The notes below the pieces were generated by a model. It searched no databases. It saw only the letters and a program-made list of their open reading frames with translations, and was not told the DNA's origin. Made by a program: the position numbers and the translations under genes. From contig JAGRJY010000160.1 of assembly GCA_020442465.1 (NCBI GenBank), positions 62,001 through 126,000 of the forward strand: DNA of 64,000 nt. Reading direction: 5' to 3'. This document shows positions 8,783 to 18,025 of this stretch, piece by piece (position 1 is the stretch's first letter; each line of letters starts with the position of its first letter). This DNA comes from Lysobacterales bacterium (GTDB lineage: Bacteria > Pseudomonadota > Gammaproteobacteria > Xanthomonadales > Xanthomonadaceae).

Positions 8783-9382
8783 ATGATTACCGTCTACGGC
8801 ATGCATGCGTCGGGCAACTGCTACAAGGTTCGCCTGCTGCTGGAAATGCTCGGTCGACACTACGAGTGGGTCGAGGTCGATGTGCTCGGCGGTGCCACGC
8901 GCACGGATGAGTTCCTGGCGCGCAATCCGCTGGGCAAGGTGCCGGTCATCGAGTTGTCGGACGGACGCTGCCTGCCCGAGTCCAATGCCATCCTCTGCTT
9001 TCTGGCCGAGGGCTCGCACCTCTGGTCGGTTGAAGCATTTGATCGCGCCCAGGCGTTGCGCTGGATGTTCTTCGAGCAATACAGCCACGAGCCGTACATC
9101 GCGGTCGCCCGGTTCATCAAGCGGTTTCTGCCGGCAGGACACGCGCGAACCGCCGAGCTGCCCCAGCTGCATGCGCGCGGCATGATGGCGCTGTCGGTCA
9201 TGGAACGCCATCTTGCCGCTCAGGACTTCTTCTGCCGCGAGTTCGGTGTCGCCGACATTGCGTTGTACGCCTATACCCATCGCGCCGACGAGGGTGGATT
9301 CGATCTCGGTCCGTATCCGGCGATCCGCAGCTGGCTTGCGCGGGTCGAGGATCAGCCGGGCTACGTCGAACAGCAGACTTGA
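8783..9382 (+). CDS. Glutathione S-transferase family protein
   Basis: This 199-residue protein has an N-terminal thioredoxin-like domain (about 1-78) with ASGNCYKVRLLL, where Ser or Cys may activate glutathione, then NPLGKVPVIEL with the cis-Pro, and LPESNAILCFLAEG, the glutathione gamma-Glu site. An all-helical C-terminal domain (about 85-199) follows, with the DIALYAYTHRA segment and its N-capping Asp. It follows the GNAT gene by 12 bases in the same direction. It may act in detoxification or as a GSH-dependent lyase/isomerase; substrate unknown. Confidence 0.87.
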   Translation: MITVYGMHASGNCYKVRLLLEMLGRHYEWVEVDVLGGATRTDEFLARNPLGKVPVIELSDGRCLPESNAILCFLAEGSHLWSVEAFDRAQALRWMFFEQYSHEPYIAVARFIKRFLPAGHARTAELPQLHARGMMALSVMERHLAAQDFFCREFGVADIALYAYTHRADEGGFDLGPYPAIRSWLARVEDQPGYVEQQT

Positions 9383-9445
9383 GTCCGGCCGCCGCGGCGG
9401 TTTCGCCCACGACCTTCCTACCTATCAGCATTTCTGGATCGCACC

Positions 9446-11728
9446 ATGGCTGCCGTTCGACCCTCCCATCCCATTCCGGCCCGCATGAAGGGGCTCAATC
9501 GCGCCGAGATCTGCGACGTCAACTTTTCGGAGTTCGTGAAGCACTGGTCCGGTAAAGCGGACGCACGACCGGCGGCCGATGAGGCCATCCTGCCGGGCAG
9601 CCAGTGCAGCGCGGAGGACTTCAGGGCACTGTTCGAGTCGCAGCTGATTTCGCGTCACCTCGACCTGATGGCGCGCGTGCTGCGGGTGCAGAACAAGGTG
9701 TTCTACACCATCGGTTCCAGCGGTCACGAAGGCAACGCGATGGTCGCGCGTCTGGCCCGGCACACCGATCCCGCCTTTCTGCACTATCGCTCCGGCGGCT
9801 TCATGGCCGAGCGCTTCCGCAAGCTGCCGGGCATGGATCCGATCATGGACTCGGCACTCAGCTTTGCCGCCAGCGCCGAAGACCCGGCATCCGGTGGTCG
9901 GCACAAGGTGTGGGGCAGCAAGCCGCTGTGGGTGTTGCCGCAGACCTCGACCATCGCCTCGCACCTGCCAAAGGCCCTGGGTACCGCGCTGGCGATCGAG
10001 CAGGCGCGCCGCATCGGCCATCAGCTGCCGATTCCCGAAGACAGCATTGCGATCTGCTCGTTCGGCGATGCATCCAGCAACCATGCCACCGCACAGACCG
10101 CATTCAATGCGGCGGGCTGGACTTCGTATCAGAAGCTCCCGGCGCCGGTGCTGTTCGTCTGCGAAGACAACGGCATCGGCATCTCTGTGAAGACGCCCGG
10201 GGGCTGGATCGCGCGCAACTTCGCCGAACGTCGCGATCTCGACTACTTCTATGCGGACGGTCTCGATCTGGCTCAGGGCTACGGTCAGGTGGCCGCGGCG
10301 GTGGCGCACTGCCGTCGAACCCGCCGGCCGACCTTCCTGCACCTGCGCACCACGCGAATCATGGGCCACGCCGGCACCGACTTCGAGATCGAGTGGCGTT
10401 CGATTGAAGAGCTCGTCCACGTTGAAGCCACCGATCCGCTGTTGCGCTCAGCGGCGATCGCGCTCGAATCGGGGTTGATGAGCCGGCAGCAGGTGCTGGA
10501 TCTGTACGAAGCGACGCGCAGCAAGTGCTTCGCGGCGGCCGAGGAGGCCGATCGACGGCCCAAGATCGAGACACTCGAACACGTCATGCGTCCGCTCGCG
10601 CCGTACACGCCGGAGAAGGTCAGCGCGGAAGCCGCGCGCGCCGATTTTGCCGAGCGGCGCCTGGAAGTATTCGGCAGCGAGGCGAAGCTGCCCGAGAACC
10701 AGCCGCCCAAGCATCTGGCGATCCAGATCGGCCAAGCGCTGCACGATCTGTTCTGCAAGTATCCCGAGGCGCTGCTGTTCGGTGAGGACGTGGCCCAGAA
10801 GGGTGGCGTCTACACCGTCACCAAAGGGCTGTTCAAGGCGTTCTCCGGTCGTCGCGTGTTCAACACGCTGCTCGACGAGACGGTCATTCTTGGTCTCGCA
10901 CAGGGCTACGCCAACCTGGGCATGCTGCCGTTCCCCGAGATCCAGTACCTGGCGTACTTCCACAACGCCTGCGACCAGATTCGCGGTGAAGCCTGTTCGC
11001 TGCAGTTCTTCAGCAACGACCAGTACCGCAATCCCATGGTGATGCGCATCGCCTCGCTCGGCTACCAGCGCGGATTCGGCGGCCATTTCCACAATGACAA
11101 CTCGATCACTGCCTTGCGCGACATTCCGGGCCTCGTGGTCGGCTGCCCCTCGCGCGGCGACGATGCGGCGACGATGCTGCGCACGCTGGCGGCCTTGGCG
11201 AAGGTGGACGGCCGCGTATGCGCGTTCCTCGAGCCGATCGCCCTGTACATGACCAAGGACCTCTACGAAGCCGGCGATGGCGGCTGGTTGACGTCGTATC
11301 CCGCGCCGGAACAGGCCATGCCGCTGGGCGAGGGCAGGGTGTACGCGTCGTCGGAGGGGGACGGAACGGATGTGGTGATTTTCACCTTCGGCAACGGCGT
11401 GCCGATGAGTCTTCGCGCCATGCGCCAGCTGGAGCAGGAACTCGGGTGGAGTGGGCGTGTGGTCGACCTTCGGTGGCTGGCGCCCTTGAACGAGCGCTTC
11501 ATTGCCGAGCAGGCCAGGGATGCGCGACGGGTGATCGTGGTCGACGAAGGTCGTCGCTCCGCCGGGGTCGGCGAGGGCGTCATCACCGCCGTGCAGGAGG
11601 CAGGACTCGGCGACAAGCCGCTCCGCCGCGTGGTGGGATCAGACACCTACACGCCCCTGGCAGGCGCCGCTTTCCTTGTTCTGCCATCGGATGCGGATAT
11701 CGTTGCCGCCGCCAGGGAGCTTGCCTGA
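9446..11728 (+). CDS. Branched-chain 2-oxoacid dehydrogenase E1, fused alpha-beta subunits
   Basis: This thiamine-diphosphate enzyme of 760 residues fuses the alpha (about 35-400) and beta (about 410-760) chains of a 2-oxoisovalerate dehydrogenase E1. The alpha half has SSGHEGNAMVARL, LHYRSGG and the ThDP/Mg motif GDASSNHATAQTAFN. The beta half begins LAIQIGQALHDLF and has LLFGEDVAQKGGVYTVTKGL and RVFNTLLDE, typical of BCKDH beta. It decarboxylates branched-chain 2-oxoacids and acylates an E2 that is not encoded nearby, so E2 must be supplied elsewhere. The ATG at 9446 gives a 14-residue tail before a second Met (9485); either could be used. It lies downstream of gcdH, compatible with an amino-acid catabolic group. 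Confidence 0.9.
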   Translation: MAAVRPSHPIPARMKGLNRAEICDVNFSEFVKHWSGKADARPAADEAILPGSQCSAEDFRALFESQLISRHLDLMARVLRVQNKVFYTIGSSGHEGNAMVARLARHTDPAFLHYRSGGFMAERFRKLPGMDPIMDSALSFAASAEDPASGGRHKVWGSKPLWVLPQTSTIASHLPKALGTALAIEQARRIGHQLPIPEDSIAICSFGDASSNHATAQTAFNAAGWTSYQKLPAPVLFVCEDNGIGISVKTPGGWIARNFAERRDLDYFYADGLDLAQGYGQVAAAVAHCRRTRRPTFLHLRTTRIMGHAGTDFEIEWRSIEELVHVEATDPLLRSAAIALESGLMSRQQVLDLYEATRSKCFAAAEEADRRPKIETLEHVMRPLAPYTPEKVSAEAARADFAERRLEVFGSEAKLPENQPPKHLAIQIGQALHDLFCKYPEALLFGEDVAQKGGVYTVTKGLFKAFSGRRVFNTLLDETVILGLAQGYANLGMLPFPEIQYLAYFHNACDQIRGEACSLQFFSNDQYRNPMVMRIASLGYQRGFGGHFHNDNSITALRDIPGLVVGCPSRGDDAATMLRTLAALAKVDGRVCAFLEPIALYMTKDLYEAGDGGWLTSYPAPEQAMPLGEGRVYASSEGDGTDVVIFTFGNGVPMSLRAMRQLEQELGWSGRVVDLRWLAPLNERFIAEQARDARRVIVVDEGRRSAGVGEGVITAVQEAGLGDKPLRRVVGSDTYTPLAGAAFLVLPSDADIVAAARELA

Positions 11729-11737
11729 AGGTCCATG

Positions 11738-11766
11738 GTGACGGAATCGTTCGCTTCCCCTATCAT
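11738..11766 (+). promoter_or_regulatory. Promoter of cyclase-FHA gene, leaderless
   Basis: GTGACG (11738-11743) and TATCAT (11761-11766) are separated by 17 bp. The -10 box ends only eight bases before the ATG at 11775, so transcription should begin at or next to the start codon. No Shine-Dalgarno sequence is present between them. Confidence 0.5.
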
Positions 11767-11774
11767 CCGAGCCT

Positions 11775-12674
11775 ATGAGTCAGCCGACCCAGCTCACCAC
11801 GCTTTTTGCCGACGTTTCGGGTAGCACCAAGCTCTTCGAGACGCGCGGCGACGTCGAAGCACGCCGAATCGTGGCCGCCGTGCTCGGTGCGCTGTCCGAG
11901 GTGGTGACCCGCCACGGCGGTCGGGTCATCAAGACCATCGGCGATGAAATCATGTGCACCTTCCCGGGTGCCATGCAGGGCGTGCTCGCTGCCTGCGACA
12001 TGCAGAAGCGGGTCATGCACGACATGAATTTCGTGCGCGACAACATCGGTATCCGGATCGGCCTGCACCATGGCGATGCGCTCATCGAAGACGGTGACGT
12101 GTTCGGCGATTCGGTGAACACCGCGGCGCGAATGGCCTCCCTGGCCAAGCGCGAACAGATCGTCACCACTGCCTCGACGCTGAAGGGCCTGACCAACGCC
12201 GGCAACATCCGCTCGCGCTCGCTGGGACGGGCCCGGGTGAGCGGCAAGCTGCTGCCGATCGAAATCGTCGACATCATCTGGCAGGAAGACACCAGCAACG
12301 TCACCACGGTGCAGCGTGCCATCCGGATCGACGATGGCGGCACCACGAATGTCAAGTTGACTCTTAGGTTTCGTGGCCAAGTTGTTGAATTGAATGAGAA
12401 TTCGCAGCCGTACTCAATGGGGCGCGACGCCACCAACACGCTGGTGGTGGAAACCGAGTGGGTCAGCCGCAACCACGCGATGATCGAGTTCAAGAAGGGC
12501 TATTTCATCGTCTCCGACCGCAGCACCAACGGTACCTACGTGAAACTCGGCGACGACGACGAACTGCGCCTGCACCGCGACGAGATCCACCTGCGCAAGT
12601 CGGGCACCATCAGCCTCGGCCAGGCGGTCGCGCAGAATCAGGCCGACGTTCTCTACTTCCAGTGCAGCTACTGA
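11775..12674 (+). CDS. Class III adenylate/guanylate cyclase-FHA domain protein
   Basis: This soluble protein of 299 residues has an N-terminal class III cyclase domain (about 6-180) and a C-terminal FHA domain (about 205-290). Metal-binding aspartates are in LFADVSGST (Asp13) and TIGDEIM (Asp57). DSVNTAARM carries the Asn/Arg transition-state pair, so the cyclase looks catalytic. The FHA part has SMGRDATN, VSRNHAMIEF and STNGTYV, containing the Gly-Arg, Ser-x-x-His and Asn-Gly residues for phosphothreonine binding. cAMP versus cGMP cannot be decided safely. The junction between domains (about 12349-12420) uses AT-richer, rarer codons than the rest. A kinase partner is not encoded nearby. Confidence 0.9.
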   Translation: MSQPTQLTTLFADVSGSTKLFETRGDVEARRIVAAVLGALSEVVTRHGGRVIKTIGDEIMCTFPGAMQGVLAACDMQKRVMHDMNFVRDNIGIRIGLHHGDALIEDGDVFGDSVNTAARMASLAKREQIVTTASTLKGLTNAGNIRSRSLGRARVSGKLLPIEIVDIIWQEDTSNVTTVQRAIRIDDGGTTNVKLTLRFRGQVVELNENSQPYSMGRDATNTLVVETEWVSRNHAMIEFKKGYFIVSDRSTNGTYVKLGDDDELRLHRDEIHLRKSGTISLGQAVAQNQADVLYFQCSY

Positions 12675-12815
12675 CCGGCTGAGCACTCCGCTTCGACCTC
12701 GCTGCGTCGAAGAATCGACTCCATTCGTCTGTTGATCCGATCGGCTCGGGCCCTGCGGTGCGCTGTTGGGGCATGATGCTGGAACGCCGGCGCGCCAGGG
12801 CATCGGGGAGACGAC

Positions 12816-13901
12816 ATGTTGAGACGTTGGATTGGTCTGGGTTTGCTGTGTGCCGCAGTTTGGCTGAGTCCGGCTGGTGCGGCGAAATCGCTGCTCGGCC
12901 AGGACGACGTGCTCTGGCAGGGTGATGCCGCGCTGACACGTGATGCGGACGCGTGGTCCCTGGAACTGCAGGACCTGATTGCGGCAGGCCAGGGCGACCT
13001 GCTTCCCGCGTTGCTCGATGCCGAACCCGATGTGGCGCGGCGACAGCTCGCGGCAGCGAGTCTGCTGCGTGCTCTGGCTGCGGCGCCAAGTCAGCCGTCC
13101 TCCACGGACTCCTTGCTCGAGTGGGCTGCTCGACAGCCGATCTCGCTATGGTCTCAGCACGAGGAAACGTCTTCGCCGTGGTTCATGCCGGCAGTGGATC
13201 TTGCCGGCCTGGCGTCGGGGGCACGAATCCTGTGGCATCAGCAGCAGGAAAGGGACGCATGGCGCGCAAGCATGGACGAACAGTCTCTCGCGGCACTCGA
13301 TGCCATTCGTCGGGCCGACGCGCAGGGACAGCAGCGCGCCGGCGAGGCGCTGGCCGCCTTGCCCGCCGAAACGCGTGATCGCGTCATCGCGCTGGCTCTG
13401 GCTGATGCCTCAAACTTGCGGCCGGAATGGTGGGAGGAAGTGGTGCAGGTTGCGCCCAGTCCGGCGTCGATCGCCCAACTTTGGCAAAGCGGTGCGTCGA
13501 TGCACCGCGTGGTGGCGATTCGCGCCGCCGGTGCGCTGGATGACTGGGCCGCAGCGCAGTCGCTGCTTGAACGATTCGAATCCGACGCCGAGCTTGCCTC
13601 GGCGGCTACCATGGCCCTGGTCGTCCGCAGCGCACGCGAGCCGATCAGCGATGCGCGACGCGACGCCTTGCTGATGCCCAGGCTGGCGGACCCGAAGCGT
13701 GCCTTCTCGGTGGCGTCGGCTTTGACGCGCGTGGACCCCGAAGTCCGAATCGGCACTGCGCAGCGACTGTGGTCGAAGCACAGGGCGCCCGAAAGCGCGT
13801 CGTCGGTACGCAGCGCGCTGCAGGCCGCGCTCGAGCTCTCCGGTAGCGATCAGGATCGTGATGCACTGCGCAGCCTGCGCCATGAGGAGACGACGCGATG
13901 A
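12816..13901 (+). CDS. Exported alpha-helical repeat (HEAT-like) protein
   Basis: This protein of 361 residues has no family that I recognise. Residues 1-23 form a Sec signal peptide with AGA before the likely cleavage site. The mature part is rich in Ala, Leu, Arg and Asp and consists of paired amphipathic helices (for example IRAAGALDDWAAAQSLLERF and similar blocks at about 230-340), suggesting HEAT/ARM-like repeats. Its stop overlaps the start of the carboxypeptidase gene (ATGA), so the two are translationally coupled. A scaffold, chaperone or inhibitor role for that enzyme is possible, but only by context. No catalytic motif is visible. Confidence 0.75.
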   Translation: MLRRWIGLGLLCAAVWLSPAGAAKSLLGQDDVLWQGDAALTRDADAWSLELQDLIAAGQGDLLPALLDAEPDVARRQLAAASLLRALAAAPSQPSSTDSLLEWAARQPISLWSQHEETSSPWFMPAVDLAGLASGARILWHQQQERDAWRASMDEQSLAALDAIRRADAQGQQRAGEALAALPAETRDRVIALALADASNLRPEWWEEVVQVAPSPASIAQLWQSGASMHRVVAIRAAGALDDWAAAQSLLERFESDAELASAATMALVVRSAREPISDARRDALLMPRLADPKRAFSVASALTRVDPEVRIGTAQRLWSKHRAPESASSVRSALQAALELSGSDQDRDALRSLRHEETTR

Positions 13902-16900
13902 ACACGTCGATACGTCTCCGCGCGCTGTGCGCGCTGTTCACCCTGCCGGCACTGCTCTGCAGCATGCCGTCGGCAGCACAGCAGGCAGTCCTGCAGACCT
14001 ATACCAACAACCAGTCCGGCGCGAACCGCATTCCGTTGGGTTTTCCGGTGCCGATGCCGGTGGCGTCGCTGACGGCGGTCGACGGATTCCGCGATCACGC
14101 CTCGCTGGCCATGCGACTGGCCGAGCTGGACGCGCAAAGCGAAGATCTGCGCGGCTACGAGGTCGGGCAAACGCGCAACGGGCGAACGATTCGAGCCTAC
14201 GTCGTGTCCGACCCGGATACCAGCGATGTGGAAGGTCGTGCCGAGGCGGCCTTCTTCATCAACGCGGCGACGCACGCACGCGAGTGGGCGGCGCCGGAGG
14301 TGTCGACCTATCTGGTCGAGCGCATGGTGGCTGGCGCACAGGACGACGGTCTCGTTCGCTATCTGCTCGACAACACGCGCCTGGTCATCATTCCCGTGCA
14401 CAACATCGATGGCCTGCTGCAGACGCAGCGCTATTCGGATCAGGTGCTGATCGGCCAGGATCCGCGTTTCCCCGACGTGTGGCCGCGTGACGGTCGGATG
14501 CGACGCAAGAACATGCCGGGCGTCGACGAGGTGCTGACCACCCTCGGCGATCATCTGGTCGGCGTTGATCTCAATCGCAATCATCCGCCGTTCTGGGGCA
14601 CCACCACTCAGGGCGGTGAGCTCACCGATCCGAGCGATCTCACGTTTCGCGGTGCCAGCACCCATTCTGAACCCGAGAACCAGGCATTGCTCGCCGCGGC
14701 CCAACTCGGCCCGGTGTCGCGCATGCGCATGGGCGTGGACTTGCACACGTATTCGCAGGTGTTCTTCTCGTCGAACACCAGCCGCAGTCTCCTCAACAGC
14801 GCACAGAATCGTCTGCTGACCAGTCTCTCCGCACACCACTTCAACGTGCCCACCGGGAGCGGAGCGCCGAACGGCAAGAACTATCAAGACAGGCAGGACC
14901 CGCCGAACGTGGGCATCGGTACCGCCGCCGAGTACTTTGCCTACCAGTGGCTGGTGCCCGCCTGGACACTCGAACTCGAACCGCAGAATGGCGCCCAGGA
15001 GTACGGCGGGCTCACCGTGTCGCACAGCGGTTTCATCCTGCCCGAGAGCCAGATCCGCCGCGTGCGCGAAGCCTGGGCCGAGTCCTTCCTGGTCGGGTTC
15101 TACCTGATGTCGGGTGCGCCGCATTTGTCGCTGCTGAGGATTCTCGACGCCGACACCGGCGATGTGCTGGCGTCGCAGCACTGGGTCTACGACCCGTCGC
15201 AACAGCGGCGCGTACTGCAGCGTGACACGCCAGGATTGCTTTACCCGGGACGGCGCGTGCGCATCGAACTCGGCTTCAACAAGCCGATGCGCTATCGCGA
15301 TGCCGAAGGTGTACTGCGACCCCTGCCGGGACACGACCACATCGCGATCGCGCCCGTGGTGCGTCTGATCGAGCAGGCGGGCGAGCGCACGATCGATACC
15401 AGCGGCGGCTACTGGGGCGACCGCGACACGATGCTGCGTTATCGCGACGACACGTTTGTCTTCGAGCACACCATCGACTCGACCGAGCCGCTGCGCTTCG
15501 CGGTGCAGGCGTTCGACATGGTCGGCCTGCAGATCGATGCGAGTCCGCTGACGCCGGTCGACTGGCTCGGCGGTCAGTGGGTCAGCTGGGAGGACAGCTC
15601 CTTCGCCGACAGCCAGACCGGTGGCGTGGACCGGACCACGCAGCCGCAGGCCGTGGTGAACCTCGGAGACGGTAGCGACCTGCATCTGCTCAGCGACGTC
15701 CCGGACGTCGTCGGCGAGGGCGATGGAGTTCGCCTGGTGTGGCGACGCGACGGCACGCAGCTGGGGGTGCCGGTAGAGCTGCAGGCGAGTTTCGAGGGCG
15801 GGCGCACGGCGAGTCTGATCTGGAATGCCGGAGAAAGCGGCGACAAGACCTTGCTGGTGCAGGCGCCGGAGGATGTGGCAGTTCAGGGCCAGCGTCAGGT
15901 CGCCCTCACCGTGCAGGCAGCCGCGGCGCCGGGCCCGCTGCTCGAATCGACCGTGCAGATACTGGACAACGACCGGGCGGGTCGGAGCGTGGTGCGCGTG
16001 GTCGACGACCTCAGTGCCGGACTCGCGCTGCATGCATCGTCCACGGCGATGGAACGGGATGTGGTGCTCGACGGCGGGCGCGACTACGCCGTGCCGGAAA
16101 GTCAGCTTACGGTCTGCTTGCCGTTTGCGATCGAAGCACCGGTCAGGCTGTACGGCAACCGGTCCAGCCTGTCTCCATCGTCCGCCAGCTGCTTTGGTCC
16201 GCAGGTGGGTGGTGCAGGCACGGCCTCCCTGATGGACTTGATCGTGCACGGTCGCGCGCAGGATGGATCGCGCTACAGCGGCATCCAGTCCATGGGCCCG
16301 GACCTGGTGCTGTCTCGCGTCGAGCTCGATGGTGCCATCGCGCCGTCGGTGGAGTCCGACGCAACGGCCGCGCTGTCCCGGGTGTCGATCACCGACGGTC
16401 AAGAACATCCGGACCTTGTGCGGTCCCAGGTGACCGTCGGGCACCTGGATGCCGAGGCGCTGTCCATCACGGGCTCGAGCCGCTATGACTCGCAGCTGCG
16501 CGTGAGCCTCGACGGGTCTGAACTACGCTATGCCACCCTGTATCGGAATGCTGAACACATCATTCCGGTGGGCTTCTCTGCCGGATCTCTGGGCGTTCGA
16601 GGATCCGTCCTCCATGAAGTCGATGACTTGCTGGACCTCGGCAGCCCACCGGCTGGTCCGGTGTGCTCCGGCATCGTCGACCTCGGCGCGAACTGGTACA
16701 CCGAAGACGGCGATGCAAACTGTCCGCTGACTGACAACGGACCGCTCGACCTCGGCGCCCGCCAATCGCCCTATGGCTACTTCCTGCCTAACGCCAGCCT
16801 GGTCGATCAGGGCGGCAGCGACTGCGGACCGGTCGACTTGCGTGGTGCTCCACGCCCGCAGACCCGCACCGTCGGCGCTGAACCCCTCTGCGACATCGGT

Positions 16901-17671
16901 GCGGTGGAGGATGGCGTGAATCCCTGGCGCGGCCTGTGGATTCCCGATCGGCCCGGTCACGGCATCGACATGCAGACGGCGGGCAATGTGCTGTTCCTGC
17001 TCTGGTACACCTACGCCGACGATGGCTCGCCGGTGGCCTACCAGGCGGCGGCGCCGCTGGCCGGCCCGGCTTGGAGTGCCGAATTGTTGCTGGCCTCGCG
17101 CCAACCGCAGACCGGCGTGATCAGCAATGCGCGCGTGGGCACCGTGCGCCTCGACTTCGCCAGCGATTCTCAGGCGACGTTGACCTGGCGTTTCGATGCG
17201 CGCGGCAGCGAAGGCAGCGAAGGCATTCGCGCCTATGCGTTCGCCGTTGGTGAGCCGCGCGTCGAGACCACAGGCACCTGGTACCCGCCGGCTGATTCCG
17301 GTTACGGCGCCAGCCTGACCCGTCGCGGGGAGGTGACCGCGATGGCGCTCTACTACTACGACGCGACGGGCAAGCAGCGCTGGGCGCTGGGTGCAACCGA
17401 TGCTGCCGATGTCATCGACATCGAGCTTTCGAGCTTCACCGGGTTCTGTCCGGACTGCGATGCCGAGGCGATGCCGGTCCAGTCGCAGCTGGTCGGCACA
17501 GCGAGAGTGCATTTCCTGACTCCGCAACGGGCCAGCGTCGATACCGACCTGACCTATCCGGGCGTCGAGGGTGGCGCCTGGCTGCGCAGCGGTGCGGCGT
17601 TCGTGCCGCTGAATGATCCCGTGGACAACCGGGCGATCGAGGCGCTGTTGAGCCCGCAGACCGGGCGCTGA
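13898..17671 (+). CDS. Secreted M14 zinc carboxypeptidase with large C-terminal extension
   Basis: This protein of 1257 residues begins with a signal peptide (about 1-28, ending PSAAQQ). The peptidase M14 domain (about 60-400) has all expected residues: zinc ligands His126 and Glu129 in THAREW, His283 in DLHTYS, the substrate-binding NR pair at 226-227 in GVDLNRN, and the general base Glu359 in WTLELEP. It should remove C-terminal residues from peptides outside the cytoplasm. After about residue 410 come beta-rich domains, then a region ending CDIGAVEDG that resembles the choice-of-anchor Q type. A final module starting RGLWIPDRPGHGID is seen in secreted proteins of Xanthomonadales-like bacteria. 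The family usually has about 400-600 residues, so the extension is unusual. Confidence 0.88.
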   Translation: MNTSIRLRALCALFTLPALLCSMPSAAQQAVLQTYTNNQSGANRIPLGFPVPMPVASLTAVDGFRDHASLAMRLAELDAQSEDLRGYEVGQTRNGRTIRAYVVSDPDTSDVEGRAEAAFFINAATHAREWAAPEVSTYLVERMVAGAQDDGLVRYLLDNTRLVIIPVHNIDGLLQTQRYSDQVLIGQDPRFPDVWPRDGRMRRKNMPGVDEVLTTLGDHLVGVDLNRNHPPFWGTTTQGGELTDPSDLTFRGASTHSEPENQALLAAAQLGPVSRMRMGVDLHTYSQVFFSSNTSRSLLNSAQNRLLTSLSAHHFNVPTGSGAPNGKNYQDRQDPPNVGIGTAAEYFAYQWLVPAWTLELEPQNGAQEYGGLTVSHSGFILPESQIRRVREAWAESFLVGFYLMSGAPHLSLLRILDADTGDVLASQHWVYDPSQQRRVLQRDTPGLLYPGRRVRIELGFNKPMRYRDAEGVLRPLPGHDHIAIAPVVRLIEQAGERTIDTSGGYWGDRDTMLRYRDDTFVFEHTIDSTEPLRFAVQAFDMVGLQIDASPLTPVDWLGGQWVSWEDSSFADSQTGGVDRTTQPQAVVNLGDGSDLHLLSDVPDVVGEGDGVRLVWRRDGTQLGVPVELQASFEGGRTASLIWNAGESGDKTLLVQAPEDVAVQGQRQVALTVQAAAAPGPLLESTVQILDNDRAGRSVVRVVDDLSAGLALHASSTAMERDVVLDGGRDYAVPESQLTVCLPFAIEAPVRLYGNRSSLSPSSASCFGPQVGGAGTASLMDLIVHGRAQDGSRYSGIQSMGPDLVLSRVELDGAIAPSVESDATAALSRVSITDGQEHPDLVRSQVTVGHLDAEALSITGSSRYDSQLRVSLDGSELRYATLYRNAEHIIPVGFSAGSLGVRGSVLHEVDDLLDLGSPPAGPVCSGIVDLGANWYTEDGDANCPLTDNGPLDLGARQSPYGYFLPNASLVDQGGSDCGPVDLRGAPRPQTRTVGAEPLCDIGAVEDGVNPWRGLWIPDRPGHGIDMQTAGNVLFLLWYTYADDGSPVAYQAAAPLAGPAWSAELLLASRQPQTGVISNARVGTVRLDFASDSQATLTWRFDARGSEGSEGIRAYAFAVGEPRVETTGTWYPPADSGYGASLTRRGEVTAMALYYYDATGKQRWALGATDAADVIDIELSSFTGFCPDCDAEAMPVQSQLVGTARVHFLTPQRASVDTDLTYPGVEGGAWLRSGAAFVPLNDPVDNRAIEALLSPQTGR

Positions 17672-17948
17672 GCTGCAGGCTGGGCACATTCTCTTCCGCC
17701 CAAGCTCGTGCCCGCTGGTCAGGGTGGGAGCGGATGCGTTCCCGACCTCGAGTTGGGAGCATCAGGTTGATCGGGTCCTCGAACTCCTGGCGTGATCGGA
17801 TCGGGGGCAGGGCCTGGGTGAAGCCGCGCTTCCCGAGTCTCGGTTGAAGGGCATTCACTCCCGACTCGGCTGCGTCGGGATGCGAGCGCGCATCACGGCG
17901 TCGGCGGCGGGGCGGTAGCGCCCGCATGCATCGATTCGCCCTGCAGCA
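17672..17948. other. Intergenic stretch without a supportable gene
   Basis: Between the carboxypeptidase stop and the terminator near pilH I see no frame with coding character, no promoter pair at good spacing and no repeat. Confidence 0.5.
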
Positions 17949-17981
17949 AAGAAGAACCCGCGACGTGCGCGGGTCCTTCTT
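17949..17981. terminator. Bidirectional terminator between carboxypeptidase and pilH genes
   Basis: A 14-bp stem (17949-17962 with 17968-17981, one A-C mismatch) has a 5-base loop. The outer AAGAAG/CTTCTT arm gives T-rich flanks on both strands. It lies 45 bases past the stop of the minus-strand response regulator and about 280 bases past the plus-strand carboxypeptidase. Confidence 0.7.
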
Positions 17982-18025
17982 ACGTTATTGCCTGCGGTCT
18001 TGGTGATCGACAGCGCGGCGCGCGC

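Noticed and set aside
12691-12712. A CTTCGAC/GTCGAAG hairpin after the cyclase gene as terminator.
   Set aside because: The stem is only 7 bp, the loop 8 bases, and no T-tract follows.
13850-16444. An open antisense frame of 864 codons under the carboxypeptidase gene.
   Set aside because: It mirrors codon bias of the plus strand, is rich in His, Arg and Gln as shadow frames are, and has no recognisable motif. The plus-strand protein has a complete catalytic set.
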